Assembly (NCBI RefSeq): GCF_023073915.1
Contig: NZ_JADPKK010000022.1
Location: 310,001 to 374,000, forward strand
DNA from: Bradyrhizobium sp. 149
GTDB lineage: Bacteria; Pseudomonadota; Alphaproteobacteria; Rhizobiales; Xanthobacteraceae
DNA: 64,000 bases
Reading direction: 5' to 3'
The position numbers were made by a program, and so were the translations under genes. Numbering within the stretch: the first letter of the stretch is position 1; each line of letters opens with the position of its first letter. Below the pieces are notes generated by a model. That model had not been told where the DNA came from, ran no database searches, and saw nothing but the letters and a program-made list of their open reading frames with translations. Below are positions 8,630 through 19,519 of this stretch, piece by piece.

Positions 8630-9628
8630 ATGACCACTCCGCACAATCCCTCTGGCGAAGACTCCCTCATCGCGCGCTATTTCAAGCCGCTGGCGACTGA
8701 TCCCGGCGCGCTGGGGCTCGTCGACGATGCCGCCATCCTGCAGTCACGCGGCGAGGACATCGTCGTCACCACCGACGCGGTGGTGGAGGGCGTGCATTAT
8801 CTTGCCACCGATCCGCCTGATACCATCGCGCGCAAGGCGCTGCGGGTGAACCTGTCCGATCTCGCTGCCAAGGGGGCCGTGCCGGCCGGCTTCGTGCTGA
8901 CACTGGCGCTGCGCAGCAAGGAAGACGGCTGGCTCAGGCCGTTCGCGGACGCGCTCGGCGAGGATGCGAAAACCTTCGCCTGTCCGCTGCTTGGCGGTGA
9001 TACGGTGTCAACGCCGGGGCCGCAGATGATCTCGATCACCGCCTTTGGCCGCGTGCCGCTGGGGCGGATGGTCGGCCGCACCGGCGCCAAACCGGGCGAT
9101 CGCATCCTGGTGACGGGAACGATCGGCGACGCTGCGCTTGGCCTCGATGTGCTCAAGGGCGGCGCGGTGGCGGGTGCGCTGGCCTCCGATCCGCACGCGC
9201 GCGAGATGCTGATCTCGCGCTATCGCGTGCCGCAGCCGCGCAATGCTCTCGCGCAGGCCGTGCGTGACCACGCGACGGCTGCGATGGATGTCTCCGACGG
9301 TCTTGCCGGAGATCTGACAAAGCTCTGTGCGGCATCGGGCGTCTCGGCCACGATCGACGTGACGACCGTGCCGCTGTCGGCTGCTGCGGCCCGGCTGGTC
9401 GCAGGCAACGTCGTTTGCGTTGAGACGCTGCTTGCCCGGGGCGACGATTACGAGGTGCTGTGCACCGTTCCGCCGGCGCAAAGCGAGGCGCTGATTGCCT
9501 CAGGGCGGGCGGCAGGCCTTGCCGTCACGGCCATCGGCACGATCGTCGCGGGCCATGAGCGGCCGCGCTTCCTGGACTGGCAGGGCCAGGAGCTGGTCTT
9601 GAAGCGGCTCTCCTACAGCCACTTCTAG
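8630..9628 (+). CDS. thiL: thiamine-monophosphate kinase
   Basis: Phosphorylates thiamine monophosphate to the active cofactor thiamine diphosphate, at the end of the pathway. The 332 residues have the PurM/SelD-like ATP-binding fold: N-terminal EDSLIARYF, DDAAIL, TTDAVVEGVHY, the metal-binding NLSDLAAKGA, and AMDVSDGLAGDL in the middle. It lies downstream of nusB in the same direction, an order common in Alphaproteobacteria, with a palindromic repeat between. Confidence 0.97.
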   Translation: MTTPHNPSGEDSLIARYFKPLATDPGALGLVDDAAILQSRGEDIVVTTDAVVEGVHYLATDPPDTIARKALRVNLSDLAAKGAVPAGFVLTLALRSKEDGWLRPFADALGEDAKTFACPLLGGDTVSTPGPQMISITAFGRVPLGRMVGRTGAKPGDRILVTGTIGDAALGLDVLKGGAVAGALASDPHAREMLISRYRVPQPRNALAQAVRDHATAAMDVSDGLAGDLTKLCAASGVSATIDVTTVPLSAAAARLVAGNVVCVETLLARGDDYEVLCTVPPAQSEALIASGRAAGLAVTAIGTIVAGHERPRFLDWQGQELVLKRLSYSHF

Positions 9629-9867
9629 GAATTGCTCCAAACCGGCGCCCAGGGCTCGCACCACGGGCCTAAATACCTGCCGAGATCGGCTTTTTCGGCC
9701 CTATCTGGCGTTGCACCCTCAATTTGATTTTGGCAAGGTCGTGACCGACTGGGGCCGCGCCTTCGGGCAAGGGGCGGCCTTGTTCAAAATCAAGGCGCCG
9801 CACCGCACGACGGAAAAACAAAAGGCGCCGGGGGTACGTTCATCAAGGATCTGAGGCAAAAAATCAC

Positions 9868-11988
<2,121 letters not shown>

Positions 11989-12012
11989 ACCGGAGGCAGC
12001 CTTCCTGCGACA

Positions 12013-12040
12013 AACCCGCGGTGCAAGCCGCGGGTTTTTT
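12013..12040 (+). terminator. Rho-independent terminator of hppA
   Basis: Perfect 9-bp stem AACCCGCGG/CCGCGGGTT with loop TGCAAG, continuing into TTTTTT, 24 bases after the hppA stop. Confidence 0.92.
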
Positions 12041-12085
12041 GCTGGCTACCAATCGGAGCGGCTATTTCCGGAGAGGGTGGTCACC

Positions 12086-12327
12086 ATGAAGTTCGAGATG
12101 ACCAGGTGCAATCGGTGCGGCAGCGATATGCCGATGGGCACGACCCTCTGTCCAAGCTGCGGCAAATCGCAAACCGGAGCCAGGAGATCAGGGTCGCTTC
12201 AGCACGCACCCTCTTGGCGGTCGCATCGGCTGCGGCGGTGCTCCTCGTTTTCAACTGGATCAAAGCCCCGGCGCCGCAGACCGATCCCATCACTGCACGT
12301 CCATCTGCAGCCCTTCCTTCTGGATGA
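12086..12327 (+). pseudogene. zinc-ribbon membrane protein, apparently frameshifted
   Basis: Starts at ATG 12086 after GGAGAGGGTGG and encodes a four-cysteine zinc ribbon (CNRCG...CPSCGK) in the first 27 residues. In that frame no membrane segment follows and the frame runs on antisense through the next gene. In the frame shifted by one base, from about 12165 to 12327, there is a clear single membrane helix (RTLLAVASAAAVLLVFNWI) and a short tail ending at TGA 12327. Together they look like one small zinc-ribbon/TM protein split by a shift between 12165 and 12200. Its end overlaps the end of the convergent binding-protein gene by 38 bases. A sequencing error or a programmed shift are alternatives. 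Confidence 0.55.
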
Positions 12328-13291
12328 TGCCGGCGAACTTCTTCGTCTCGGCGTCGACGAAGGCGGCAAACTGGTCGGGGGTGCCGTAGTCCGCGCGGGC
12401 GCCCATGGCGGCGATGTTCTTCTTGATGTCGTCGCGCTCGAGCATCGCCTTCACCTGGAGATTGAGTGCCTCGAGCACCGGCGCCGGGACGCCCTTCGGC
12501 AAGAAAACCGCGAACCACGACGAGACGTCGAAAGCCGCGAGCTCCGGCGCGCTCTCGCGCATGGTCGGCAGGTTCGGCGCCAAGTCGCTGCGCTCCGTCG
12601 TGGTGACGCAGAGGCCGGTGAGGGTGCCGTTCTGCACCTGCGGCAGACTCGGATAGAGGTTGTCGAACAGGATCTGGATGTCGCCGGCGAGCGCCGCCTG
12701 GAGCGCGGGACCGGCGCCACGGAACGGGATGTGCGTCATCTTCAAGCCGGTGAGCTGCAGGAACCAGGCGCCGGTGAGGTGAGGGCTCTGGCCGACGCCG
12801 GAGGAGGCGTAGCTGAGCTTGTCCGGATTGGCCTTGAGATAGGCGATCAGCTCGGCGATCGACTTGATGCCGGTCTTGGGATGCGCCGAGACGATGTTCG
12901 GGATCCGAATCATGTTGGAGACCGGCTGGAGCTGGTCCGGCTTGTAGGTGAGGTTCTTGAAGATGCTGTAGGCGATCGCGTTCGGGCCGGGATTGCCGAT
13001 CAGGATGGTGTGGCCGTCCGGCTTGGCGCGGACCACCTCGGCCGTGCCGATCGTGCCGCCGCCGCCAGAGCGGTTTTCCACCACAGCCGATTGGCCCCAG
13101 GCGGTTTGCAGATGGGCGGCCAGAAGCCGACCCATCACGTCGGTCGAACCGCCGGCGGCAGCCGGCACAACGAGGCGGACGTTTTCGGTGGGTTTCCAGT
13201 CCGCCAGGCTCGACCGCGGCAGGATCGCTGCAGCCGAAAGGCCAGCAGCACCGGTGAGCACGCGACGGCGGGATAGCAATTTATTGGACAC
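12290..13291 (-). CDS. tripartite tricarboxylate transporter substrate-binding protein (TctC/Bug family)
   Basis: Periplasmic ligand-binding protein of the Bug family, typically presenting carboxylates to TctAB-type transporters; many are orphans, as here, with no TctA/TctB gene nearby. The 333-residue product starts with GTG at 13291 behind GGGAG. The N-terminus carries a Tat-like signal, SRRRVLTGAAG followed by a hydrophobic stretch, ending near residue 30. Family features visible: VVPAAAGGSTDVMGRLLA, NRSGGGGTIGTAEVVRAKPDGHT and the FRGAGPALQAALAGDI segment. It lies 95 bases downstream of bamE on the same strand. The ligand cannot be predicted. Confidence 0.92.
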   Translation of the reverse strand: MSNKLLSRRRVLTGAAGLSAAAILPRSSLADWKPTENVRLVVPAAAGGSTDVMGRLLAAHLQTAWGQSAVVENRSGGGGTIGTAEVVRAKPDGHTILIGNPGPNAIAYSIFKNLTYKPDQLQPVSNMIRIPNIVSAHPKTGIKSIAELIAYLKANPDKLSYASSGVGQSPHLTGAWFLQLTGLKMTHIPFRGAGPALQAALAGDIQILFDNLYPSLPQVQNGTLTGLCVTTTERSDLAPNLPTMRESAPELAAFDVSSWFAVFLPKGVPAPVLEALNLQVKAMLERDDIKKNIAAMGARADYGTPDQFAAFVDAETKKFAGIIQKEGLQMDVQ

Positions 13292-13386
13292 GAATCCACT
13301 CCCTGCTTCTTGTTTTGCGGGAGCGTATGGAACCGGACGCGCAACGGCAAGCCGCACGAAGCGGCACGACGCCGCAGGCTGAAGGC

Positions 13387-13872
13387 TCAGTTAAAGCTCA
13401 GCAGCTTGAAGATCGGCGTGAGGTAGCTCATCTCCTGGCCCGATGTCGGCGTGGTCCGGCTGATGAAGTCGAAGATCTTGCCGTCCTGCAGGCCGTAATT
13501 CGCAAGCCGGCGCACGCGCCGGTTCTTGTCGAAATAGACCGCGATGACGCGCTGATCGACGACCTTCTGGTTCATGAAGGCGACCATGCGCTCCGAGCGT
13601 TGCGAGATGTAATAGAACACCTCGCCGTCGAGGGTTGCGACCGTGGAGGGCGTGCCCATCACGATCAGCACCTGATCCTGGCTCGCGCCGATCGGAATCT
13701 GCTCGAGCGCGCCGGGCGGCAGGATGTAACCCTTCTGGAACTGCTCGCCGGTGCAGCCCGCAAGCGCAACGCCAACCAGGGCCACGGCCGCGAACAGGCG
13801 CAAGCCGCGCCAACGTGCTTGAAAGCCATGCCGCTTGTCTGCACGCAGGCCGGTCTGGTTGGTTATCGTCAT
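13387..13872 (-). CDS. bamE: outer membrane assembly lipoprotein BamE
   Basis: A lipoprotein subunit of the BAM complex that inserts beta-barrel proteins in the outer membrane. The 161 residues begin at the ATG at 13872; the lipobox LAGC places the lipidated Cys at about residue 40 after a hydrophobic stretch. The SmpA/OmlA-type core follows: GYILPPGALEQIPIGASQDQ and GTPSTVATLDGEVFYYIS. The frame is open further upstream, but that would bury the signal peptide. It is divergent from the ubiquinol-cytochrome c chaperone gene, with 98 bases between, a common alphaproteobacterial arrangement. Confidence 0.93.
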   Translation of the reverse strand: MTITNQTGLRADKRHGFQARWRGLRLFAAVALVGVALAGCTGEQFQKGYILPPGALEQIPIGASQDQVLIVMGTPSTVATLDGEVFYYISQRSERMVAFMNQKVVDQRVIAVYFDKNRRVRRLANYGLQDGKIFDFISRTTPTSGQEMSYLTPIFKLLSFN

Positions 13873-13970
13873 AGCGGAACTGATTCCGTCCCCTTGCGTC
13901 GCGCGAGGCGCTGAAGTACCGGGCGGAGGCTCTGAATGCAACACGCGCGCGCCCGCTTGCGGAAACCACA

Positions 13971-14534
13971 ATGCTTTGGCCGTTCAATCACTTCAGGAAA
14001 CCCCGGCTAGCCCTGCCGGGCACCATTGAAGCCATCTATGGCATGATCGTGACGCAGGCGCGAGAACCCATATTTTACCGCGACTTGGGCGTGCCAGATA
14101 CGGTTAACGGGCGTTTCGATCTGTTGCTGCTGCACCTCTGGCTGCTGCTGCGCCGCCTGCGCACGGTCCAGGGCACCGCCCAACAGGGCGCCACCGAGCT
14201 GTCGCAGGCACTGTTCGACCGGTTCTGCGAGGACATGGACGACAATCTGCGCGAGATGGGGATAGGCGACCAGACCGTGCCGAAGCGGATGCGGGCCTTC
14301 GGCGAGGCCTTTTACGGCCGAGTCCAGGCCTACGATCAGGCCATGGAAGGCGGCGAGGCGCTGGCATCGGCGATCTGCAAGAATATCTTGAATGGGGCCG
14401 GCATGGACCAGGCGTATCGGCTGGCGGCCTACGCCAGGGCTGCCGAGGCCGAGCTCGGCCGGACCGGCGAGGCCGCACTGCTGGGCGCGTCCTTCAAGTT
14501 TCCTCCAGCGCTTCCCGAGGATGTCACGCCATGA
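13971..14534 (+). CDS. ubiquinol-cytochrome c chaperone (CBP3/UQCC1 family)
   Basis: A 187-residue helical protein matching the bacterial counterparts of the mitochondrial cytochrome b assembly factor CBP3. Hallmarks are IEAIYGMIVTQAREPIFYRDLGVPDTVNGRFDLL early on (split here as one continuous motif over about 19-52), and a middle part rich in acidic helices (FCEDMDDNLREMGIGD). It probably assists assembly of the bc1 complex. Its TGA overlaps the start of the DUF177 gene (ATGA), so the two are coupled. Confidence 0.93.
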   Translation: MLWPFNHFRKPRLALPGTIEAIYGMIVTQAREPIFYRDLGVPDTVNGRFDLLLLHLWLLLRRLRTVQGTAQQGATELSQALFDRFCEDMDDNLREMGIGDQTVPKRMRAFGEAFYGRVQAYDQAMEGGEALASAICKNILNGAGMDQAYRLAAYARAAEAELGRTGEAALLGASFKFPPALPEDVTP

Positions 14535-15094
14535 GCCGACCGATTACAGGATCCGGGCCCGATCCCTGGCGGGTCCCCGTTCTCGTCGCACAGATCCCCG
14601 ACACCGGCCTGCATCGCAAGCTCGAGGCCTCGGTCGCCGAGCGGCAGGCCATGGCCGAGACGGCAGGCCTGCGGGAGGTCCTCTCTGCCCAGGCCGCCTT
14701 CGATGTCGTGCCGAAAAGCGGCAACCGGATCCACGTCACCGGGACCGTACGCGCCCGGATCGGCCAGACCTGTGTGGTCACGCTTGACCCGATCGAGAGC
14801 GAGATCGAGGAGGAGGTGGACCTGATATTCGCCCCCGAGGCCGAGATCCGCCGCCTGGCCGACCTGATCGAGGAAGGGCAGGACAATGATGAGCAGATCG
14901 CCGACCCGCCGGAGGCGATCGTCAATGGCATCATCGACCTCGGCCGCCTCGCCACCGACGCCCTGTTCCTGGCGGTCGATCCGTACCCGCGGAAGCCGGG
15001 GGTCGTGTTCGAGGCCGAGGTCACCGCCCCCGATCCGGAGGACCATCCCTTTGCGGTCCTGAAGGCGCTTCAGGACAAGAAGAACGATCAATAG
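14531..15094 (+). CDS. DUF177 (YceD-family) protein
   Basis: A 187-residue acidic protein of the YceD/DUF177 family, usually next to rpmF or plsX. In E. coli and plants the family has been linked to 23S rRNA metabolism; its exact role is unsettled. Characteristic segment: GTVRARIGQTCVVTLDPIE (about 75-93), then a very acidic stretch (EEEVDLIFAPEAEI) and DLGRLATDALFLAVDPYPRKPG. It overlaps the upstream chaperone gene by four bases and precedes plsX by 297 bases containing a good promoter. No rpmF lies between. Confidence 0.93.
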   Translation: MSRPITGSGPDPWRVPVLVAQIPDTGLHRKLEASVAERQAMAETAGLREVLSAQAAFDVVPKSGNRIHVTGTVRARIGQTCVVTLDPIESEIEEEVDLIFAPEAEIRRLADLIEEGQDNDEQIADPPEAIVNGIIDLGRLATDALFLAVDPYPRKPGVVFEAEVTAPDPEDHPFAVLKALQDKKNDQ

Positions 15095-15160
15095 GTGCCG
15101 TCTTCCCGTAGGACCGCTTTGCTGCGGGGGGTGAGGTGTTTGCAGCGGTGGTTTGAAAGG

Positions 15161-15189
15161 TTCAATTATCAGCTTGATTTCTATATAAT
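15161..15189 (+). promoter_or_regulatory. predicted sigma-70-type promoter of plsX-fabH
   Basis: TTCAAT at 15161-15166, a 17-base spacer, then a perfect TATAAT at 15184-15189, in a distinctly AT-rich pocket about 200 bases before the plsX start. It would drive plsX and fabH with a long 5' leader. Confidence 0.65.
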
Positions 15190-15391
15190 TCTTGTGAATT
15201 CACCCGTCTGCAGCCGGATTGTCCCGGGTGCAAAAGGCTGGGGGCAAGAGGTTGTTTCGGGATAACAAAACGCTATTGTCGCGCCCCGGTCCGGGTGCGG
15301 CGTGGCGCTTGACCGGCCGCCATGTTCATGGCGAACCCATTTGCGGCCCCGCTCGTTCATGACCGCACCAGACCAGGTTTCCAGGACTTTT

Positions 15392-16453
15392 ATGCCAAGC
15401 AAGGTTCGCATCGCGCTTGACGCCATGGGGGGCGACGCCGGCGCCGCCGTGGTCATTCCAGGCGCCGCCATCTCGCTCCACAGGCATCGCGAGATCGAAT
15501 TCCTGCTGATCGGGGACCGCGCCAAGATCGAGCCCGAGCTCGACCGCCACCCCGCACTAAAGGCCGCCTCGAAGATCATCCATACCGATGTCGCGGTCAG
15601 CGGGGCGGAGAAGCCGAGCCAGGCGCTGCGGCGCGGCCGCAGGACCTCCTCCATGTGGCTTGCCATCGACGCGGTGAAAAGGGGAGAGGCGGATGTTGCG
15701 GTCTCCGCCGGGAATACCGGCGCGCTGATGGCGATGTCGCGCTTCCACCTGCGCACGCTGCCCGGCATCGACCGTCCGGCGATCGCCGGCATGTGGCCGA
15801 CCAAGCGCGGCGATTCCGTCGTCCTCGACCTCGGCGCCAGCATCGGCGGCGATACGCATCATCTGGTGTCGCTCGCCATCATGGGCGCAGCGATGGCCAG
15901 CGTGTTGTTCAACAAGAAGCGTCCCACGGTCGGCCTGCTCAATATCGGGGTTGAGGAGATCAAGGGACACGAGGAAATTCGCGAGGCCGGCGAAATCCTG
16001 CGCGCGAGGAACCTGCCCGAGCTCGACTATCTCGGCTTCGTCGAGGGCGACGGCATCGGCAAGGGTGTGGCCGACGTCATCGTCACCGAGGGCTACAGCG
16101 GGAACATCGCGCTGAAAGCCGCCGAGGGAACCGCGCGGCAGATGGCCGAATTGCTCCGCAACGAGATGAAGCGGAGCTGGCTGTCCAAGCTCGGCTATCT
16201 CCTGGCGCGCGGCGCCTTCCAGGCTCTGCGCAACAAGATGGATCCGAACAAATCCAACGGCGGCGTGTTGCTGGGATTGAACGGAATCGTGGTCAAGAGC
16301 CATGGCGGAATCAGCTCCGAAGGCTTTGCCTATGCGATCGATGTTGGCTATGAGATGGTCAAATTCGATCTTCTCAACAAGATCAATCAGATGCTCAACC
16401 GCGAGGGCGGTGCACTCAATTTCGTGCCGACCGCGCCGGAGGATGTTTCGTGA
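15392..16453 (+). CDS. plsX: phosphate acyltransferase PlsX
   Basis: Converts acyl-ACP to acyl phosphate, the donor for the first acylation of glycerol 3-phosphate. The 353-residue protein starts at ATG 15392, giving the standard N-terminus KVRIALDAMGGDAG. Other signatures: SAGNTGALMAMSRFHL, LDLGASIGGDTHHL and GNIALKAAEGTARQMAELL. The frame is open 30 codons upstream without supporting features. It shares GTGA with the fabH start (4-base overlap), so translation is coupled. Confidence 0.97.
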   Translation: MPSKVRIALDAMGGDAGAAVVIPGAAISLHRHREIEFLLIGDRAKIEPELDRHPALKAASKIIHTDVAVSGAEKPSQALRRGRRTSSMWLAIDAVKRGEADVAVSAGNTGALMAMSRFHLRTLPGIDRPAIAGMWPTKRGDSVVLDLGASIGGDTHHLVSLAIMGAAMASVLFNKKRPTVGLLNIGVEEIKGHEEIREAGEILRARNLPELDYLGFVEGDGIGKGVADVIVTEGYSGNIALKAAEGTARQMAELLRNEMKRSWLSKLGYLLARGAFQALRNKMDPNKSNGGVLLGLNGIVVKSHGGISSEGFAYAIDVGYEMVKFDLLNKINQMLNREGGALNFVPTAPEDVS

Positions 16454-17430
16454 CTCAAATTCGTTCGGTCGTACTGGGCTGCGGCTCTTATTTGCCGGAG
16501 CAGGTGGTGACCAACGCCCAATTGGCGGCGCGCATCGACACGTCCGACGAGTGGATCGTGCAGCGCACGGGCATTCGCGAGCGACGTATCGCGGCTGAGG
16601 GCGAGTTCACCTCGCATCTGGCGCTCAAGGCGGCGCAGGCTGCGCTCGTTGATGCCGGCGTGGACGCGCAGTCGATCGACCTGATCGTGCTCGCGACCTC
16701 GACGCCTGACAACACCTTCCCCGCGAGCGCGGTCGCCGTGCAGCACGGGCTCGGCATCAACCATGGCGCGGCCTTCGACCTTCAGGCGGTGTGCTCGGGC
16801 TTCGTGTTCGCGCTCGCCACCGCCGACAATTTCCTGCGCACCGGCGCCTTCAAGCGCGCGCTCGTGATCGGCGCGGAAACCTTTTCGCGCATCCTCGACT
16901 GGAACGACCGCGGCACCTGCGTGCTGTTCGGCGACGGCGCCGGCGCGGTGGTGCTGGAGGCGCAGGAGCAGCCGGGCAATGCCGCGACCGACCGCGGCAT
17001 CGTGACCACGCATCTGCGCTCCGACGGCCGCCACAAGGCGAAGCTGTTCGTCGATGGCGGACCGTCCTCGACCCAGACCGTCGGCCATCTGCGCATGGAG
17101 GGCCGCGAGGTCTTCAAGCACGCGGTCGGCATGATCACAGACGTGATCGTCGACGCCTTCAAGGCGACCGGTCTCAATGCAGACAGCATCGACTGGTTCG
17201 TGCCGCACCAGGCCAACAAGCGAATCATCGACGCGTCCGCGCACAAGCTCCATATCCCGCCGGAGAAAGTGGTGCTGACGGTGGATCGTCACGGCAACAC
17301 CTCGGCGGCCTCGATTCCGCTGGCGCTGTCGGTGGCGCGCAAGGACGGCCGCATCAAGCGCGGCGACCTGGTTCTGCTGGAAGCCATGGGCGGCGGCTTC
17401 ACCTGGGGCTCCGCGCTGGTGCGCTGGTAA
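16450..17430 (+). CDS. fabH: beta-ketoacyl-ACP synthase III
   Basis: Starts fatty acid synthesis by condensing acetyl-CoA with malonyl-ACP. The 326 residues have the full triad: Cys115 in LQAVCSGFVF, His253 in VPHQANKRII, Asn283 in HGNTSAAS. It starts with GTG at 16450, overlapping the plsX stop. Its end is 133 bases before ihfA, which has its own promoter. Confidence 0.98.
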   Translation: MTQIRSVVLGCGSYLPEQVVTNAQLAARIDTSDEWIVQRTGIRERRIAAEGEFTSHLALKAAQAALVDAGVDAQSIDLIVLATSTPDNTFPASAVAVQHGLGINHGAAFDLQAVCSGFVFALATADNFLRTGAFKRALVIGAETFSRILDWNDRGTCVLFGDGAGAVVLEAQEQPGNAATDRGIVTTHLRSDGRHKAKLFVDGGPSSTQTVGHLRMEGREVFKHAVGMITDVIVDAFKATGLNADSIDWFVPHQANKRIIDASAHKLHIPPEKVVLTVDRHGNTSAASIPLALSVARKDGRIKRGDLVLLEAMGGGFTWGSALVRW

Positions 17431-17497
17431 GCCACACTCGATAAAATTTTGCCCGAATCAGCGCGGATTATCGATGCGCCTGCATTGATGAGCGCTG

Positions 17498-17526
17498 TTG
17501 ACCGGCGTATCTTAAGCTCATAATTT
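17498..17526 (+). promoter_or_regulatory. predicted sigma-70-type promoter of ihfA
   Basis: TTGACC at 17498-17503, exactly 17 bases, then TAATTT at 17521-17526, 38 bases before the ihfA start codon. The matches and spacing are good for a housekeeping promoter. Confidence 0.6.
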
Positions 17527-17563
17527 CAGACAACAATTGTTCGCCGTGATGTGGGGCAGGGCG

Positions 17564-17905
17564 ATGACCGATCAAAGTAAAACCGTAACGCGTGTCGATC
17601 TGTGCGAGGCCGTCTACCAGAAGGTGGGTCTGTCGCGCACGGAATCGTCCGCCTTCGTGGAACTGGTGCTGAAGGAGATCACCGATTGCCTTGAGAAAGG
17701 CGAGACGGTGAAGCTGTCCTCGTTCGGCTCCTTCATGGTCCGCAAGAAGGGCCAGCGCATCGGTCGCAACCCCAAGACCGGCACCGAGGTGCCGATCTCG
17801 CCTCGCCGCGTCATGGTGTTCAAGCCGTCGGCGATCCTGAAGCAGCGGATCAACGCCCAGCACCGCACCAATGGCGACGCCAGCAAGGCGCAACCCGAGG
17901 CGTAA
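17564..17905 (+). CDS. ihfA: integration host factor subunit alpha
   Basis: A DNA-bending HU/IHF-family protein, acting as a heterodimer with IhfB in recombination and transcription. The 113 residues show the family arm and body: TRVDLCEAVYQKVGLSR, KLSSFGSFMVRKKGQRIGRNPKTGTEVPI, with the DNA-intercalating Pro in the NPKTG arm. ATG 17564 is chosen over the upstream ATG at 17537 because it gives the standard start (MTDQSKTVTR) and follows GGGGCAGGG. It is followed by merR, the common alphaproteobacterial order. Confidence 0.97.
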   Translation: MTDQSKTVTRVDLCEAVYQKVGLSRTESSAFVELVLKEITDCLEKGETVKLSSFGSFMVRKKGQRIGRNPKTGTEVPISPRRVMVFKPSAILKQRINAQHRTNGDASKAQPEA

Positions 17906-17931
17906 CCGCCTTTCGCGAAGGATTTTGGCAT

Positions 17932-18510
17932 TTGGACAAGGCGCCGGATGCGTTCCGAACCATCAGCGAAGTAGCGCAGGAACTCGACATTCCGCAGCAC
18001 GTGCTGCGGTTCTGGGAGACCCGATTCTCCCAGATCAAGCCGATGAAGCGCAGCGGCGGCCGCCGCTATTACCGCCCCGACGACGTCGACCTGCTCAAGG
18101 GCATCCGCCGTCTGCTCTACGGGGAGGGCTACACCATCCGCGGGGTGCAGCGGATCCTGAAAGAGCACGGCGTCAAATCGGTGCAGGGCCTGGCCGACAG
18201 CGCGGCCGCGGTCTCGTTCGGTGCCATCGAGGACGCCGTCGGCGCGAGCCTGATGGAGCCCGAGGAGGAGACCGGCGTCCGCGGCGCCCGCGACAGCGAC
18301 GATGACGACTACCAGGGCGAGGAGGAGGAGGGCATCGACTTCCGCTTCTCCGAGACCGACGACGAGGAAATCCTCACCACCTTCCGCAAGGGCGGCACCC
18401 CCGCCGCGCCCGCCGGCCCCAGCGCCATCGACCGGGAGCGCCTCGCACGGGTGCTCGCCGATCTCGTGGCCTGCCGCGAAATGCTGGATCAGGCCCTGAA
18501 GGACGCCTGA
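17932..18510 (+). CDS. MerR-family transcriptional regulator
   Basis: A 192-residue regulator starting with TTG at 17932, 26 bases after ihfA. The N-terminal winged helix-turn-helix is clear (FRTISEVAQELDIPQHVLRFWE, with RRYYRPDDVDLLKGIRRLL; about 10-65). The middle is a low-complexity acidic linker (GEEEEGIDFRFSETDDEE), and a short helical C-terminus follows. There are no effector-site cysteines, so it is not a metal sensor of the classic type. The ihfA-merR-tRNA-Pro block is conserved in the order; its targets are unknown. Confidence 0.92.
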   Translation: MDKAPDAFRTISEVAQELDIPQHVLRFWETRFSQIKPMKRSGGRRYYRPDDVDLLKGIRRLLYGEGYTIRGVQRILKEHGVKSVQGLADSAAAVSFGAIEDAVGASLMEPEEETGVRGARDSDDDDYQGEEEEGIDFRFSETDDEEILTTFRKGGTPAAPAGPSAIDRERLARVLADLVACREMLDQALKDA

Positions 18511-18618
18511 CGCCGGCCTCCCTCAGCTGTGGGAGTTCCGCAGCCTTTCGGCAGAGGCACCAAAATGCTGCGACCTCGCCTTGCGCAAACCGGCGATCCT
18601 AGCTAATGGAACGACGTT

Positions 18619-18696
18619 CGGAGCGTGGCGCAGCCCGGTTAGCGCACTAGTCTGGGAGACTAGGGGTCGGAGGTTCAAATCCTCTCGCTCCGACCA
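18619..18696 (+). tRNA. tRNA-Pro (anticodon GGG)
   Basis: A complete cloverleaf: acceptor CGGAGCG/CGCTCCG, D arm GCGC/GCGC, anticodon stem CTAGT/ACTAG with loop CTGGGAG giving anticodon GGG, T arm with loop TTCAAAT, discriminator A, and genomic CCA at 18694-18696. Confidence 0.97.
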
Positions 18697-18805
18697 TTTT
18701 GTTCGTAGACTTGGCTAAGCACACGCGCGAGAGCTGGCGACGCGAGCTTTGTCTGTCCGCGATGAGGCTGAGGGCGTCTGCCCGGCGACAACGAGAGCAT
18801 CAGCA

Positions 18806-19513
18806 GTGCCAGACGAGCCGATGATCCTCAAATTCCGCTGTCCGCCGGGCCTCGAAGACAAATTGCCGCCGCCGGTCCCCGCGAGTTTGGGCCTGCCCGC
18901 CTGGCTGAAGGCGATGCCGACGCAGGCCTTCAACGCGATCAATCAGCGCGAGGAGGATACGGTCAAGCGGTGTCCTCCGTTCGTCGACGCCATGACGAGC
19001 GGCTTCCTTATCCCACTGATGTGCGATGTCAGGTTTGAGAACGGGGAGATTTCCTGGGACAATGACCTGCCGCTCGGTGGTGAGCTCGATTTCCCGCGCT
19101 CGCCCCTCGGATTTCACGATTCAAGCCAGGTCACGGGATCGCCGTTGTTCGAGCCGGACCGGCTTCTGATCAAGTTTCGCAATCCATGGCTGATCGAAGC
19201 ACCGGAAGGTTATGCGGTGCTGTTCATGCATCCGATCAATCGCTTCGATCTGCCATTTACTACGCTGACGGGCCTCGTCGATTGCGATCGATATCGCGAC
19301 AGTTGGATCCATTTCCCAGTGCATTGGCACGACGTGAATTTCAGCGGCGTGCTGCCGAAGGGGACGCCGATTGCGCAATGCGTGGCGGTCAAGCGGGAAA
19401 GTTGGGTTGCTCAGACCGCGCCGCTGACTGCGGAGGAGATGCGGCGGGTGTTCGAGGTGACGAAGTCGGTTGCGCAGGAGCCCGGCGCTTATCGACGGCA
19501 GTTCCGTGCGTGA
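18806..19513 (+). CDS. conserved hypothetical protein (possibly DUF6065)
   Basis: A soluble protein of about 235 residues with no transmembrane segment or signal. It contains a patterned core: FRCPPGLEDKLPPPVPASLGLPAWLKAMP, a CPPFVDAMTSGFLIPL segment, and a beta-rich middle with RNPWLIEAPEGYAVLFMHP and WHDVNFSGVLPKGTPIAQ. I suspect DUF6065 but cannot confirm it. The start is uncertain: GTG at 18806, ATG at 18821 or ATG at 18749. It lies 110 bases after tRNA-Pro, so it is a candidate accessory gene. Confidence 0.7.
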   Translation: MPDEPMILKFRCPPGLEDKLPPPVPASLGLPAWLKAMPTQAFNAINQREEDTVKRCPPFVDAMTSGFLIPLMCDVRFENGEISWDNDLPLGGELDFPRSPLGFHDSSQVTGSPLFEPDRLLIKFRNPWLIEAPEGYAVLFMHPINRFDLPFTTLTGLVDCDRYRDSWIHFPVHWHDVNFSGVLPKGTPIAQCVAVKRESWVAQTAPLTAEEMRRVFEVTKSVAQEPGAYRRQFRA

Positions 19514-19519
19514 GCCGCA

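Noticed and set aside
12086..13276. Long continuation of the zinc-ribbon frame across the binding-protein gene
   Set aside because: After the zinc ribbon it is simply antisense to the TctC-like gene; the membrane helix lies in the other frame.
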